DNA from: Clostridium sp. CAG:411
GTDB lineage: Bacteria > Bacillota > Clostridia > Lachnospirales > Lachnospiraceae
Direction: 5' to 3'
DNA: 49,738 bases
NCBI GenBank assembly: GCA_000437275.1
Contig: FR899710.1
Location: forward strand, 1 to 49,738
The notes under the pieces are model-generated. The model was given only the letters and a program-made list of their open reading frames with translations, had not been told where the DNA came from and searched no databases. Position 1 is the stretch's first letter. Each line of letters begins with the position of its first letter. The position numbers and the translations under genes were made by a program. Positions 41,612 to 49,647 of this stretch are shown one piece after another.

Positions 41612-42739
41612 ATGAAGAAAAAGAGCATTTTGCAGGGTATTTATGTAGTAGGAATCATAGGTTGTCTGACAATAGCAGGAATTTACATTTTTGTTGGTAA
41701 GACAAAATATTTTTCTGAACAGGAGAATCGTTACCTTACAACCCTTCCAGAGATTTCGTGGAAAGGAATAACGGATGGAAGTGTGCAAGAGCAATTAGAC
41801 AAGTTTGCGAGTGACCAATTCCCATTTCGGAATCAATGGATGGAGCTTTCTACTGCATTGGAAAAAGGAATTGGAAACCGTTGTATAAATGGAGTTTATC
41901 TGGGGAAGGATGGATATTATCTGGAACAGGTGTTGAATAGTGATATTTCGCAGACACGTTATGAAAACAACCTTACGATGTTACAGCAGTTTCTTTCTAA
42001 AGGAAAGGGAAAAAAAGCTGTGATGTTGGTTCCATCCAGAGGATGTATCTTAAAGGATAAGTTGCCGAACGGGGCAGTTATGTATGAGGATGCAACTCTA
42101 TATGAAAAAGGATATTCCATGTTACAACATAGTTGGATTGACTTGAGGGCGGATATGCAGCAGGCAGCAAAGGAAAAACAGGTTTATTTTAGGACGGATC
42201 ACCATTGGACCTTACAAGGGGCATATACGGCGTATACAGTGCTGGAAAAGCAGTGGGAGGGGAAAACAACTCCTTATGAGAGTTTTTCGCCCACAGAGGT
42301 AAGTAAGGACTTTTTAGGGACGATGTATGCCAAAGTATTAGAAAAAAATCCAAAAAAGGATTGTTTGGAGGTGCCAAAAGCATTACCACAAAATTTAAAA
42401 GTTACCTGTGATGGAGAGACTCGTCAAAGTATTTATGAAGAAGAAAAATTACAGGGAAACGACAAATATGCGGTATATTTTGGGGGAAATTACGGTATAG
42501 TAGAAATGGAAAATCCACAAGCAAAGGCGGGAACTTTGCTTGTGATAAAAGATTCTTTTGCCAATAGCTTTGTACCTTTGTTGACGGAAAATTATAAAAA
42601 AATCGTTATGTTAGACCTTCGATATTATAATCTGTCTGTCCAGAAGGTTTTGGAGGAAAATGCAGGGGCAGATATTCTTGTTTTATATGAAATGAGTAAC
42701 TTTGCAAAAGAGGGGAATTTACATAAATTATTAGATTAG
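41612..42739 (+). CDS. DHHW family protein (AlgX/SGNH-like partner of the MBOAT enzyme)
   Basis: 375 residues from ATG 41612 with AAGGATGGGAGG upstream. One N-terminal membrane helix (about 9-28) leaves the remainder outside. FRTDHHWTLQGAYTAYTVL carries the DHHW signature. VIKDSFANSFVPLL has the conserved Ser block. These match the AlgJ/AlgX-like O-acetyltransferase fold, with Ser, Asp and His able to form a catalytic triad. With the MBOAT protein it probably O-acylates a cell-wall or capsular polysaccharide. The polymer cannot be named from this window. Confidence 0.88.
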   Translation: MKKKSILQGIYVVGIIGCLTIAGIYIFVGKTKYFSEQENRYLTTLPEISWKGITDGSVQEQLDKFASDQFPFRNQWMELSTALEKGIGNRCINGVYLGKDGYYLEQVLNSDISQTRYENNLTMLQQFLSKGKGKKAVMLVPSRGCILKDKLPNGAVMYEDATLYEKGYSMLQHSWIDLRADMQQAAKEKQVYFRTDHHWTLQGAYTAYTVLEKQWEGKTTPYESFSPTEVSKDFLGTMYAKVLEKNPKKDCLEVPKALPQNLKVTCDGETRQSIYEEEKLQGNDKYAVYFGGNYGIVEMENPQAKAGTLLVIKDSFANSFVPLLTENYKKIVMLDLRYYNLSVQKVLEENAGADILVLYEMSNFAKEGNLHKLLD

Positions 42740-42859
42740 AGAGCGTATGTTAGAAGAAACAAGATTCCTACACTTTGAATGGTAATATTTTGCATAATCT
42801 TTTCTAATTTACAGATACTACTGACAGTAGATTTGTTGCATTTAGAAGGAGGAGAGATT

Positions 42860-43405
42860 ATGAAAGCGACAGGTGTAATAAGACGATTGGATGATCTTGG
42901 CAGAATCGTAATTCCAAAGGAGATTCGAAGGACATTTCGTATCAGAGAAGGTGACCCAATGGAGATTTTCACAAATCGAAATGGGGAAATTATTTTAAAG
43001 AAATATTCACCAATTGGAGATTTAGGAAACTTTGCCGTACAGTATGCGGAGGCACTTTCAGAAAATACGGGGCATACCGTTTGTATTTTTGACAGGGACC
43101 AGATTATTGCTGTCGCAGGCAGTAATCGAAAAGAACTACTGAATCAGCCTATTAGCGGAGAATTGGAAGAGGCAATTGAAAATCGCAGTGTTCTTGTTAT
43201 GAAGTGGAGAAATGGAGAAAATCTGGGAATGCAGGGAACAGGAAGCGAATATCAAAAACAGGTGATTGCACCTATTGTATGTCAGGGGGATGCGATCGGT
43301 GCAGTGGTGCTTTTGGTGAAAACTGGAAGCAAAGATGATAGTGAGATGGACAAAAAACTGGCATCGACTGCTGCTGATTTCTTAGGAAAGCAAATGGAAG
43401 TATAA
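42860..43405 (+). CDS. spoVT: Stage V sporulation protein T
   Basis: 181 residues from ATG 42860 (AAGGAGGAGAG upstream). Earlier in-frame codons from 42779 are rejected. The N-terminal AbrB-type swapped-hairpin domain reads MKATGVIRRLDDLGRIVIPK, nearly as in Bacillus SpoVT. A C-terminal GAF-like domain follows (HTVCIFDRDQIIAVAGSN, APIVCQGDAIGAVVLL). The protein tunes forespore-specific sigma-G gene expression. It stands before hup, rqcP, yabP, yabQ and divIC, in an order related to Bacillus. Confidence 0.95.
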   Translation: MKATGVIRRLDDLGRIVIPKEIRRTFRIREGDPMEIFTNRNGEIILKKYSPIGDLGNFAVQYAEALSENTGHTVCIFDRDQIIAVAGSNRKELLNQPISGELEEAIENRSVLVMKWRNGENLGMQGTGSEYQKQVIAPIVCQGDAIGAVVLLVKTGSKDDSEMDKKLASTAADFLGKQMEV

Positions 43406-43518
43406 TTTCACGGCTTTGAAAGGTGCTAAAAATGCCGTCAAAACCACTAAAATTAGTAAAAAATGTTGTGCAAATGTGCAATAATGGGACACACATTTAG
43501 ATTAATGGCTAAATTTTC

Positions 43519-43547
43519 TTGACAAATGGGGCGTTTCCGTTTATAAA
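43519..43547 (+). promoter_or_regulatory. Promoter of the HU gene
   Basis: TTGACA (43519-43524), a 17-bp spacer and TATAAA (43542-43547), predicting a start near 43554. Confidence 0.8.
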
Positions 43548-43553
43548 TGGATA

Positions 43554-43704
43554 TATGGGTGTTTTGGCGAAAAAAGAGGAGAAGCGAAAGCATCAGTGTA
43601 CTTTCCGTTTGTCCATAGGTTAGACAGGGAAGAGGAAAAGTAGGCGAGGATAAAATGCGAACCTCGTTGAGAAAATTACAATTATTTAGAGGAGGAGTTA
43701 ATCC
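43554..43704 (+). promoter_or_regulatory. Long leader of the HU gene
   Basis: About 150 nt of untranslated leader with hairpin CGAGG/CCTCG at about 43645-43666 and a weaker imperfect stem spanning about 43600-43640 (ACTTTCC with GGAAAAGT). It ends in GAGGAGGAG before ATG 43705. Long leaders are unusual for small basic-protein genes and could mediate translational or stability control. Confidence 0.45.
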
Positions 43705-43980
43705 ATGAACAAAGCAGAATTAGTTGCAGCAATTGCAGAAAAAACAGAATTATCTAAGAAAGATTCAGAGAAGGCATTAAAGGCTTTCATCGATGTAGTA
43801 ACAGAAGAGTTGACAAAGGGTGAGAAGATCCAGTTAGTTGGCTTCGGTACATTTGAAGTTGCTGAAAGAGCAGCAAGAGAAGGTAGAAACCCTCAGACTG
43901 GTGCTACAATGAACATTCCTGCATCTAAGGCACCTAAGTTCAAGGCTGGTAAAGCATTAAAGGATACTATTAACAAGTAA
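43705..43980 (+). CDS. hup: DNA-binding protein HU
   Basis: 91 residues from ATG 43705 with GAGGAGGAG upstream. The whole sequence is typical of HU: MNKAELVAAIAEKTELSKKD, the arm GFGTFEVAERAAREGRNPQTG and the C-terminal FKAGKALKDTIN. It binds and bends DNA as a dimer. The codons are strongly biased, as expected of an abundant protein. It has its own promoter and a terminator. Confidence 0.97.
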   Translation: MNKAELVAAIAEKTELSKKDSEKALKAFIDVVTEELTKGEKIQLVGFGTFEVAERAAREGRNPQTGATMNIPASKAPKFKAGKALKDTINK

Positions 43981-44009
43981 GATTGTATAGTAGTTTTACG
44001 AGACCATAT

Positions 44010-44046
44010 GAGGTTTCTGTACATTTGTGCAGAGGCCTCTTTATTT
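44010..44046 (+). terminator. Intrinsic terminator after hup
   Basis: GAGGTTTCTG pairs with CAGAGGCCTC (two G.T wobbles), followed by TTTATTTA. Confidence 0.75.
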
Positions 44047-44120
44047 ACGTGGACGATGAATGAAAGCAAATAAAAAGGTATATCTATGTTAGGTTTGACG
44101 TATAAGGGAGGCAAAGAGTT

Positions 44121-44360
44121 ATGCGTTTAGATAAATTTTTAAAAGTTTCCAGATTGATAAAAAGACGTACCGTAGCCAATGAAGCTTGCGATGCAGGTCG
44201 TGTTATGGTGAATGGAAAAGTTGCAAAAGCATCGGTATCGGTGAAGGCAGGAGACATTTTGGAAATTTCCTTTGGAAATAAAAATGTAAAAGTAGAAATT
44301 TTGGATGTGGCTGAAACTGTCAAAAAAGATGATGCAAAGGAATTGTATAAATATCTTTAA
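44121..44360 (+). CDS. rqcP: S4-domain RNA-binding protein RqcP
   Basis: 79 residues from ATG 44121, AAGGGAGG upstream. It is essentially one S4 RNA-binding domain: MRLDKFLKVSRLIKRRTVAN, then GRVMVNGKVAKASVSVKAGD and a short tail. It corresponds to Bacillus YabO/RqcP, which binds the 50S subunit and tRNA during ribosome-associated quality control (alanine tailing by RqcH). Its position before yabP-yabQ-divIC is the Bacillus order and supports the call over a heat-shock Hsp15. Confidence 0.9.
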   Translation: MRLDKFLKVSRLIKRRTVANEACDAGRVMVNGKVAKASVSVKAGDILEISFGNKNVKVEILDVAETVKKDDAKELYKYL

Positions 44361-44683
44361 TGGCTTCACAGGCGGTCTGTTGTTTGTGATTGACAGGTCG
44401 GATTGTGTAGGTGATCGTAATTAAATGGATATATCTCTAGTAGGAGTAATATATCCATGTCTTATTTATTCTGTACAAAAGGGTGTTCCCTATTTAGTAT
44501 CTTTATATTTCATGTGTAAGCTATACTTTTATGCTTCATTTCGTATGGCTTTTCAATAGGAAATCCAGTGTTTTTGTTCTAAAAGATAAAACGTGTGGCA
44601 TATATTTTAGTTAGTGATAGGAAAACAGCAAAGCAAAACAAGAAGAAAGGCTTTGACTTTTGCCAGCAGGGAGGAGTTTTATT
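44361..44683 (+). promoter_or_regulatory. Intergenic region between rqcP and yabP with a perfect hairpin
   Basis: About 320 bases without a gene. ATGGATATAT (44425-44434) and ATATATCCAT (44449-44458) form a perfect 10-bp stem with a 14-nt loop, without a U-tract. In Bacillus yabO and yabP are adjacent; here the gap suggests separate transcription of yabPQ. I could not identify a clear sigma-E type promoter. The yabP ribosome site GGGAGGAG ends the region. Confidence 0.45.
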
Positions 44684-44974
44684 ATGGAAGAAAGACAGTC
44701 AGCGGATGGAAAAAATCATAAGATTGTAATACATAATCGTCATACGGTACTTTTGACTGGTGTAAATGATGTGCTTTCCTTCGATGCCAGCGAAATTATT
44801 TTGGATACGGTGCAGGGAATGCTTATGATGCGAGGAGAAGAACTGCATGTAAATCGGCTATCTCTGGAAAAAGGAGAGGTGGATGTGGATGGAACGATAG
44901 ACAGTTTCGCATATGCGGATGATAGAAAAACAGCAAAAGGAAGCGAAAGTCTTTTAAGTAGGTTGTTTAAGTAG
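44684..44974 (+). CDS. yabP: Sporulation protein YabP
   Basis: 96 residues from ATG 44684 with GGGAGGAG upstream. An in-frame TTG at 44660 precedes the ribosome site and is rejected. The protein has a beta-rich YabP/YqfC fold: HKIVIHNRHTVLLTGVNDV, then SFDASEIILDTVQGMLMMRG and GEELHVNRLSLEKGEVDVDG. In Bacillus it is a mother-cell protein required for sporulation. yabQ begins within a few bases. Confidence 0.92.
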   Translation: MEERQSADGKNHKIVIHNRHTVLLTGVNDVLSFDASEIILDTVQGMLMMRGEELHVNRLSLEKGEVDVDGTIDSFAYADDRKTAKGSESLLSRLFK

Positions 44975-44985
44975 AGGTGGGGACG

Positions 44986-45351
44986 TTGGAGGCAATTATA
45001 CATGAAGGACGTTTCTTTTTGACGTCTGTATTTACGGGGATTTTATTGTTGTTTGCGTATGATTTTTTTCGTATTTTGCGTGCGATCATTCCGCATAAGA
45101 AATGGGTAATCTTTTGGCAGGATTACCTTTTTTGGTTATTAAGTGGCTTTTTTGTATTTCTTATGATTTATCACTTAAATAGTGGTTCCATTCGTGGCTT
45201 TTGTTTTATGGGAATTCTGTTAGGTATGGCGGGGTATCATTTTGGACCCAGCAATTTTATAGTGTGGATCGTAAGTGCAGTTCCGAAACGTTGCTTTCGT
45301 GTGGCACGAAAATTTTATAGGAAAAGAAAGTCGAAAAAGAAGGGACAGTAA
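44986..45351 (+). CDS. yabQ: Spore cortex biosynthesis protein YabQ
   Basis: About 121 residues. TTG 44986 is preferred because GAGGTGGGG lies just before it; GTG 44977 in the same frame is an alternative that lacks a ribosome site. Three or four membrane helices are visible (VFTGILLLFAYDFFRIL, LFWLLSGFFVFLMIY, GFCFMGILLGMAGYHFG). The C-terminus is very basic (RKFYRKRKSKKKGQ). In Bacillus YabQ is needed for cortex formation. Position between yabP and divIC supports the call. Confidence 0.9.
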   Translation: MEAIIHEGRFFLTSVFTGILLLFAYDFFRILRAIIPHKKWVIFWQDYLFWLLSGFFVFLMIYHLNSGSIRGFCFMGILLGMAGYHFGPSNFIVWIVSAVPKRCFRVARKFYRKRKSKKKGQ

Positions 45352-45515
45352 CAGAATTTCTTATTGAAAAAAAAAGAGGAAAAAGCTATAATAAAAATAG
45401 ACTATTTTGAGGGACGGACAAAGAGGGGACGGGAAAATTGACTGCTGTAAAGAGAAGTAGCAATGATTAGAAACAGACTATTTAGGAAAAAAGGGGAGAA
45501 AGAGAGGTATTGTTT

Positions 45516-45830
45516 ATGCTACGAGCAAAACGGAGGAGAATGCACCGTACCAATCGTGCGAGTATGGGGTTTATTACATTGGCTGTATTGCTTCTTTTTG
45601 GAGTTCTGACATACAAGACGGTAGCTTTAGATAAGCAGACATCGCAGTATCAGACGACGATAGATGGCTACAAGAAGGATATAAAGAAGCTTGAACAGGA
45701 AAAAGAAGACATTGAAGAATTGAAAGAATATGTAGAGTCGGACAGCTACATTGAAGAGATGGCGCGTGAGAAGCTGGGCTTAGTCTACAAGGATGAGGTA
45801 ATCTTTCAGGCAGACGATGCAGATGAATAA
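45516..45830 (+). CDS. divIC: Septum formation initiator DivIC (FtsB-like)
   Basis: 104 residues from ATG 45516 with GAGAGG upstream; an in-frame TTG at 45510 is less likely. A basic cytoplasmic tail (AKRRRMHRTNRA) and one helix (about 19-37) precede an extracytoplasmic coiled coil (QTSQYQTTIDGYKKDIKKLE) and the conserved YIEEMAREKLGLVYKDEVIF. DivIC works with FtsL and FtsQ/DivIB in the divisome. Its position after yabQ matches Bacillus. A terminator follows. Confidence 0.92.
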   Translation: MLRAKRRRMHRTNRASMGFITLAVLLLFGVLTYKTVALDKQTSQYQTTIDGYKKDIKKLEQEKEDIEELKEYVESDSYIEEMAREKLGLVYKDEVIFQADDADE

Positions 45831-45835
45831 AAATA

Positions 45836-45882
45836 AAAAGGAGAGTCATGGTAACGTATGGTTGCTGTGACTCTCCTTTTTT
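45836..45882 (+). terminator. Intrinsic terminator after divIC
   Basis: AAAAGGAGAGTCA (45836-45848) pairs perfectly with TGACTCTCCTTTT (45868-45880) and T residues follow. It marks the left border of the exporter cassette. Confidence 0.93.
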
Positions 45883-46044
45883 GCGTTATAGAAAGAAAAT
45901 GTTCTGTGGTGTGACTTTTTACTTATAATGTATTTTTTTATATTCTAAATTGTATTTCTACTTTTACATGAAGTTGAAAAGAATATATGAGGTACTATTG
46001 GCATGTTGATTTTAATACTAATAAATAAGAAAAGAATGAAATAC

Positions 46045-46073
46045 TTGACAATTTTTAAAAGCTTCTATATGAT
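46045..46073 (+). promoter_or_regulatory. Promoter of the ABC exporter operon
   Basis: TTGACA (46045-46050), a 17-bp spacer and TATGAT (46068-46073), predicting a start near 46080 and a leader of about 38 nt. Confidence 0.8.
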
Positions 46074-46117
46074 TACATAATGTATGAAATAGTACGATTA
46101 TAGAAGGGAGGAAAAAA

Positions 46118-47176
46118 GTGAGACAATATTTACATAAGACAGGTTTATTACTTACAATTTTTATTATGGTGTCCGTAATTTTTAATTTGTGTGGTGCGGC
46201 TATAAAGCACCAAAAAGAGCCTGAGAAATTACTTCCAAATCTATCAAATGAATATGCATTAGTGGAAAGTAAAAAGTCGATGAAACTTGAAACGTACATT
46301 ACAAATTTTGAAAAGGTAAAAGAAAAGTTTTTACTTGGAGTTGTGTTGGATGGAGATTTACGTGCGGTTTATGCAGAAGATAGTATGTGGAAAGGATTGA
46401 AATTGGTATCTGGACATCTATTTACGGAGAAAGATTATGAAAAGCAAACAAATACGGTATTAATTCGTGATGGGATACAGACGCTATGCGAAAAAGTTGA
46501 TGGAATATATTATTATGAATATAATGGGAAAAAGTATGAAGTAATTGGAGTGTATAAAGATGTAAGCAGCTCTAGTATATACAGTTCGAAATGTATGATT
46601 AACTTATATGCATCAGGGTTGCAGGATGAAAAAGACTGGGAAATTGGATTTTTTGATGCAGGTAAAAGTACATGGACACAACTTGAGAACTATGGTATAG
46701 CAAAAAATAAGAGTTTTAATGTGTATGCTGCTACAAACAAAGAGGATGGATATTTTTCTAATAAAGTTTCCAATATCAATATGATGTTGGCAATTTATGC
46801 AGGATTAGGATTTATGATTTTATTACATTCCTTAACAGCTACAGAAAACTGGATAGAGGGAAAAAAGCATGAAATTGTTGTTCGAAGATTAGTAGGAGCG
46901 ACGAGACTACAAATTTTTAAATGGCTGTTATTGCAATTTGTTTCCCTGTTGTTCCTTACCGTTTTATTGGGAACTTTCTTGACAAAAATAATATTGATCT
47001 GCAATTATAATTGGGATTTATCCTATACCGTGAGTGCTATGTTTGGAACACAGCTTTCCTATATGAGTATTTTTTATAATATGTTATTTTTTATGGTAAT
47101 AGGAGTTCTGTTAATTCTACTGGTAATGTTTATGCAGAGAAAGAAGACCATCATGGTTATGTTGCATGAAGAGTGA
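46118..47176 (+). CDS. FtsX/MacB-like ABC permease, first subunit
   Basis: 352 residues from GTG 46118 with GGGAGG upstream. One N-terminal helix (about 10-28), a large extracellular domain (about 35-220) and three C-terminal helices match the MacB/FtsX permease architecture. The cytoplasmic loop between helices 2 and 3 reads EIVVRRLVGATRLQIFKWLL. Such permeases move peptides, lipoproteins or antibiotics away from the cell. The following gene encodes a second permease of the same type. Translation is probably coupled, since the stop at 47174-47176 overlaps the next ribosome site. Confidence 0.82.
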   Translation: MRQYLHKTGLLLTIFIMVSVIFNLCGAAIKHQKEPEKLLPNLSNEYALVESKKSMKLETYITNFEKVKEKFLLGVVLDGDLRAVYAEDSMWKGLKLVSGHLFTEKDYEKQTNTVLIRDGIQTLCEKVDGIYYYEYNGKKYEVIGVYKDVSSSSIYSSKCMINLYASGLQDEKDWEIGFFDAGKSTWTQLENYGIAKNKSFNVYAATNKEDGYFSNKVSNINMMLAIYAGLGFMILLHSLTATENWIEGKKHEIVVRRLVGATRLQIFKWLLLQFVSLLFLTVLLGTFLTKIILICNYNWDLSYTVSAMFGTQLSYMSIFYNMLFFMVIGVLLILLVMFMQRKKTIMVMLHEE

Positions 47177-47189
47177 GGAGAGAAAGAAA

Positions 47190-48356
47190 ATGAATGTGTT
47201 AAGGTTTGTTGGTGAAGACATTGGAAAGATGAAGTATCGTTATACAGTAATCACGCTTCAGCTAATCGTGGGATTATTATTGTTTTGTTATATTTATCAG
47301 GTAAATGATGCGTTTACACAAACAAGAGGAATGATTCAAAGCAGGTTAAAGAACCAGGAAATATATATGTTTCGAGATAATACTAGCGATAAGAAAATAG
47401 ATAAGCTGCTTAATAGTGATGATAAACTTCAAGATATGAAAAAATGGTATGCTAAAGTACAAAAAGTTCTTGCAGAAAATGCAGATATACAATCTTATGT
47501 TGCAGATACTACTTCAGATATCAATACCAAAAAGGATGAATACATTCGAAATGTGATTGTATCGGAAAAATTTATGGATATCTATAATATGAAGGGAAAC
47601 TTTTCAAAAACAGAATTGAAAAAGGAATTTTTTGGAGCATCTGCAAATGCGGATCAGATTCCTGTAATTGTAGGTTATAATTTAGGAAAAAAATACAAAA
47701 AAGGTGATGTATTTACAGATGTATCCAGACAAAAATATAAAGTTATAGGAAGTCTGAAGAAAGGTTCTGTATTTGTGGAGCCATCGCATTCAAAAAAGTA
47801 TAGTAGCTTAGATGATTGTATTCTATCACCATATCAGCTTTCAGAAAACGATAGCATGGGGTATTGGAGTTATGTGCAAAGCGTATATTTTTTAACCAAT
47901 AATGCGGGAGAAATACAAAAGCTGATAGCAGACAGCAAGAAAATGGGATTATATGATTTGTATTTAGTTGATTTTTCATATCAATTACAATGTATTACAA
48001 GGGATGCACAGGATACATTTGCTGTTTATGGAATGTTTTTGGCGGTTACGGTAGTATTTTGTGTTGTGGGAATAATCGGAAATATGATACAGTTTATCAA
48101 CAATAATAAAAAAGAATTTGCTATACATTTGCTTGTTGGAGCAAGCGCAAAGGAAATCATTGGGCGTATTATACTTCTGGCTGCTTTTCAAATTTTAATC
48201 AGTTTAGTAGTTGTGGCGGCTGTTTTTGGCGTAAATAAATATTTTTGTGTAACTGTAATGTTTGCGTCAATATTTATGATTGCAACAATGGTGTATCCAA
48301 TACTATTTTTAAAAAGGCAGTCGATTCGTACTATTTTAAGGAGGAGTTACGAGTAA
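47190..48356 (+). CDS. FtsX/MacB-like ABC permease, second subunit
   Basis: 388 residues from ATG 47190 with GAGGAG at 47175-47180; an in-frame ATG at 47166 lies in the previous gene and lacks a ribosome site. It has the same layout as its neighbour: one helix near 20-40, a large outer domain, then three helices with the coupling loop EFAIHLLVGASAKEIIGRII. The two permeases probably form a heterodimer powered by the ATPase two bases downstream. The substrate is unknown. No two-component system, as seen beside many peptide-resistance exporters, is present. Confidence 0.82.
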   Translation: MNVLRFVGEDIGKMKYRYTVITLQLIVGLLLFCYIYQVNDAFTQTRGMIQSRLKNQEIYMFRDNTSDKKIDKLLNSDDKLQDMKKWYAKVQKVLAENADIQSYVADTTSDINTKKDEYIRNVIVSEKFMDIYNMKGNFSKTELKKEFFGASANADQIPVIVGYNLGKKYKKGDVFTDVSRQKYKVIGSLKKGSVFVEPSHSKKYSSLDDCILSPYQLSENDSMGYWSYVQSVYFLTNNAGEIQKLIADSKKMGLYDLYLVDFSYQLQCITRDAQDTFAVYGMFLAVTVVFCVVGIIGNMIQFINNNKKEFAIHLLVGASAKEIIGRIILLAAFQILISLVVVAAVFGVNKYFCVTVMFASIFMIATMVYPILFLKRQSIRTILRRSYE

Positions 48357-48358
48357 CT

Positions 48359-49018
48359 ATGATTGAATTGAAAAATATAGAAAAAACATATGAAGAAAAT
48401 ATAGAAAAGACAAAAGCGGTAGATGGGATTTCTTTAAAAATTGCACAAGGGGAAATGGTAGCCATTATGGGTCCTTCTGGTTCAGGAAAATCTACCTTAC
48501 TGAATATTCTTGGTTGTTTAGAACGACCTACCAAAGGACAGTATTTATTGAATGGAAACGGTGTGATTGGATTAAAGGAAAAACAAATCGCACAACTGCG
48601 GAATCAGACATTTGGTTTTGTTGTGCAAGATTTTGCACTTATAGAGAGATATTCGGTAGAGAAAAATGTAATGCTTCCATTATATTATACCAACATTGAT
48701 AGAAAACAAAGAAGGGACAAAGTGAATCAAACCTTAGAATTGGTTCATTTAAGTGAAAAGAAACATGCATTGGCAAGAAATTTGTCAGGAGGACAGAGAC
48801 AAAGAGTTGCGATTGCAAGAGCAATTATTAATGATGCTAATATTATTTTTTGTGATGAACCTACAGGGGCATTAGATAAAAAAACAAGTGGTAGTATTAT
48901 GCAAATGTTTCAAAAATTAAACCAAATGGGAAAGACGATTGTAATTGTAACACATGACCCTGAAGTGGCTAGTCAATGTAAAAGAACGATATTTATAGAA
49001 GATGGAAAGATAAAATGA
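48359..49018 (+). CDS. ABC exporter ATPase, MacB/LolD type
   Basis: 219 residues from ATG 48359, GGAGGAG 12 bases upstream inside the end of the previous gene. Walker A is GPSGSGKS (38-45), the Q-loop FVVQDFALIERYSVEKNV, the signature NLSGGQRQR, Walker B IIFCDEPTGALD and the H-loop VTHDPEVA. The residues ALIERYSVEKNVMLPLYY are typical of the MacB/LolD branch. It powers the two upstream permeases. A dispersed-element copy begins four bases after its stop codon. Confidence 0.9.
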   Translation: MIELKNIEKTYEENIEKTKAVDGISLKIAQGEMVAIMGPSGSGKSTLLNILGCLERPTKGQYLLNGNGVIGLKEKQIAQLRNQTFGFVVQDFALIERYSVEKNVMLPLYYTNIDRKQRRDKVNQTLELVHLSEKKHALARNLSGGQRQRVAIARAIINDANIIFCDEPTGALDKKTSGSIMQMFQKLNQMGKTIVIVTHDPEVASQCKRTIFIEDGKIK

Positions 49019-49021
49019 TGT

Positions 49022-49122
49022 AACACTATCAAGAAGGGGGCAAACCCCTTCTGATATGCTGTGATAGCAGCTAATAGTGTTATGAGCAAGTAGCGAAGCG
49101 GATTGCAAATATCCACGTTTGA
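49022..49122 (+). repeat. Dispersed structured element, copy 4 (full three-way-junction form)
   Basis: AACACTAT (49022-49029) pairs with ATAGTGTT (49074-49081). Between them lie GAAGGGG/CCCCTTC (49033-49039, 49045-49051) and GCTG/CAGC (49058-49061, 49068-49071), giving a three-way junction. The shared block ATGAGCAAGTAGCGAAGCGG follows. Its last hairpin is weaker here (ATCCAC instead of ATCCGC). The rest of the gap to 49273 shows no gene. Confidence 0.8.
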
Positions 49123-49273
49123 CTTGCCGTTTCGTTTTTCTATTTTGTATCAGACTCATTATTAATTGTATTATATACTAGGCAAAAGATTTTGAGCTTG
49201 GATAGAATAGGAATATAAAAAAGAAATGTATAGTTACCAATAATCAATATGCTAGAGAATAAGGAGGAAGAAA

Positions 49274-49549
49274 ATGGATATCCATGATTATATTGCCGAT
49301 GAATTATTTCGTATAAAATCGGTAGCAGCATGTATTTATCTGCTTGAGAGAGGAAGAGAATTAGAGTTTACTTATAATAATAAAGAATACTTTATGTCAG
49401 GTGATGGTTCAGCAAAAAGTTATTCTTTGTGGCTAGGGCAAGAGGAACAGGCATTTGATAGTATGGAGGCATTGCTACTCGAAGCAGATATTGAAACAAA
49501 GAAGTTGTATCAAGTATGGGCAGATATAAAACTTGAAATGTTGTATTAA
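49274..49549 (+). CDS. Small acidic protein of unknown function
   Basis: 91 residues from ATG 49274 with AAGGAGGAAG upstream. There is no signal peptide or membrane helix. The middle reads ELEFTYNNKEYFMSGDGSAK, then a Trp/Leu-rich segment and an acidic helical C-terminus. The pattern of a short beta region followed by a helix resembles small uncharacterised proteins of Clostridia, but I cannot name a family. It lies between the last dispersed repeat and the tRNA promoter, and its 5' leader is AT-rich. Confidence 0.7.
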   Translation: MDIHDYIADELFRIKSVAACIYLLERGRELEFTYNNKEYFMSGDGSAKSYSLWLGQEEQAFDSMEALLLEADIETKKLYQVWADIKLEMLY

Positions 49550-49647
49550 TAGGGAGAGGAAACCTGCATCTACATATATCCTATTTAGTGGAAGTAGTAA
49601 AAATTACTTCTCTATTTTAGGTATTATAAAATTTAATTAAAAATATA

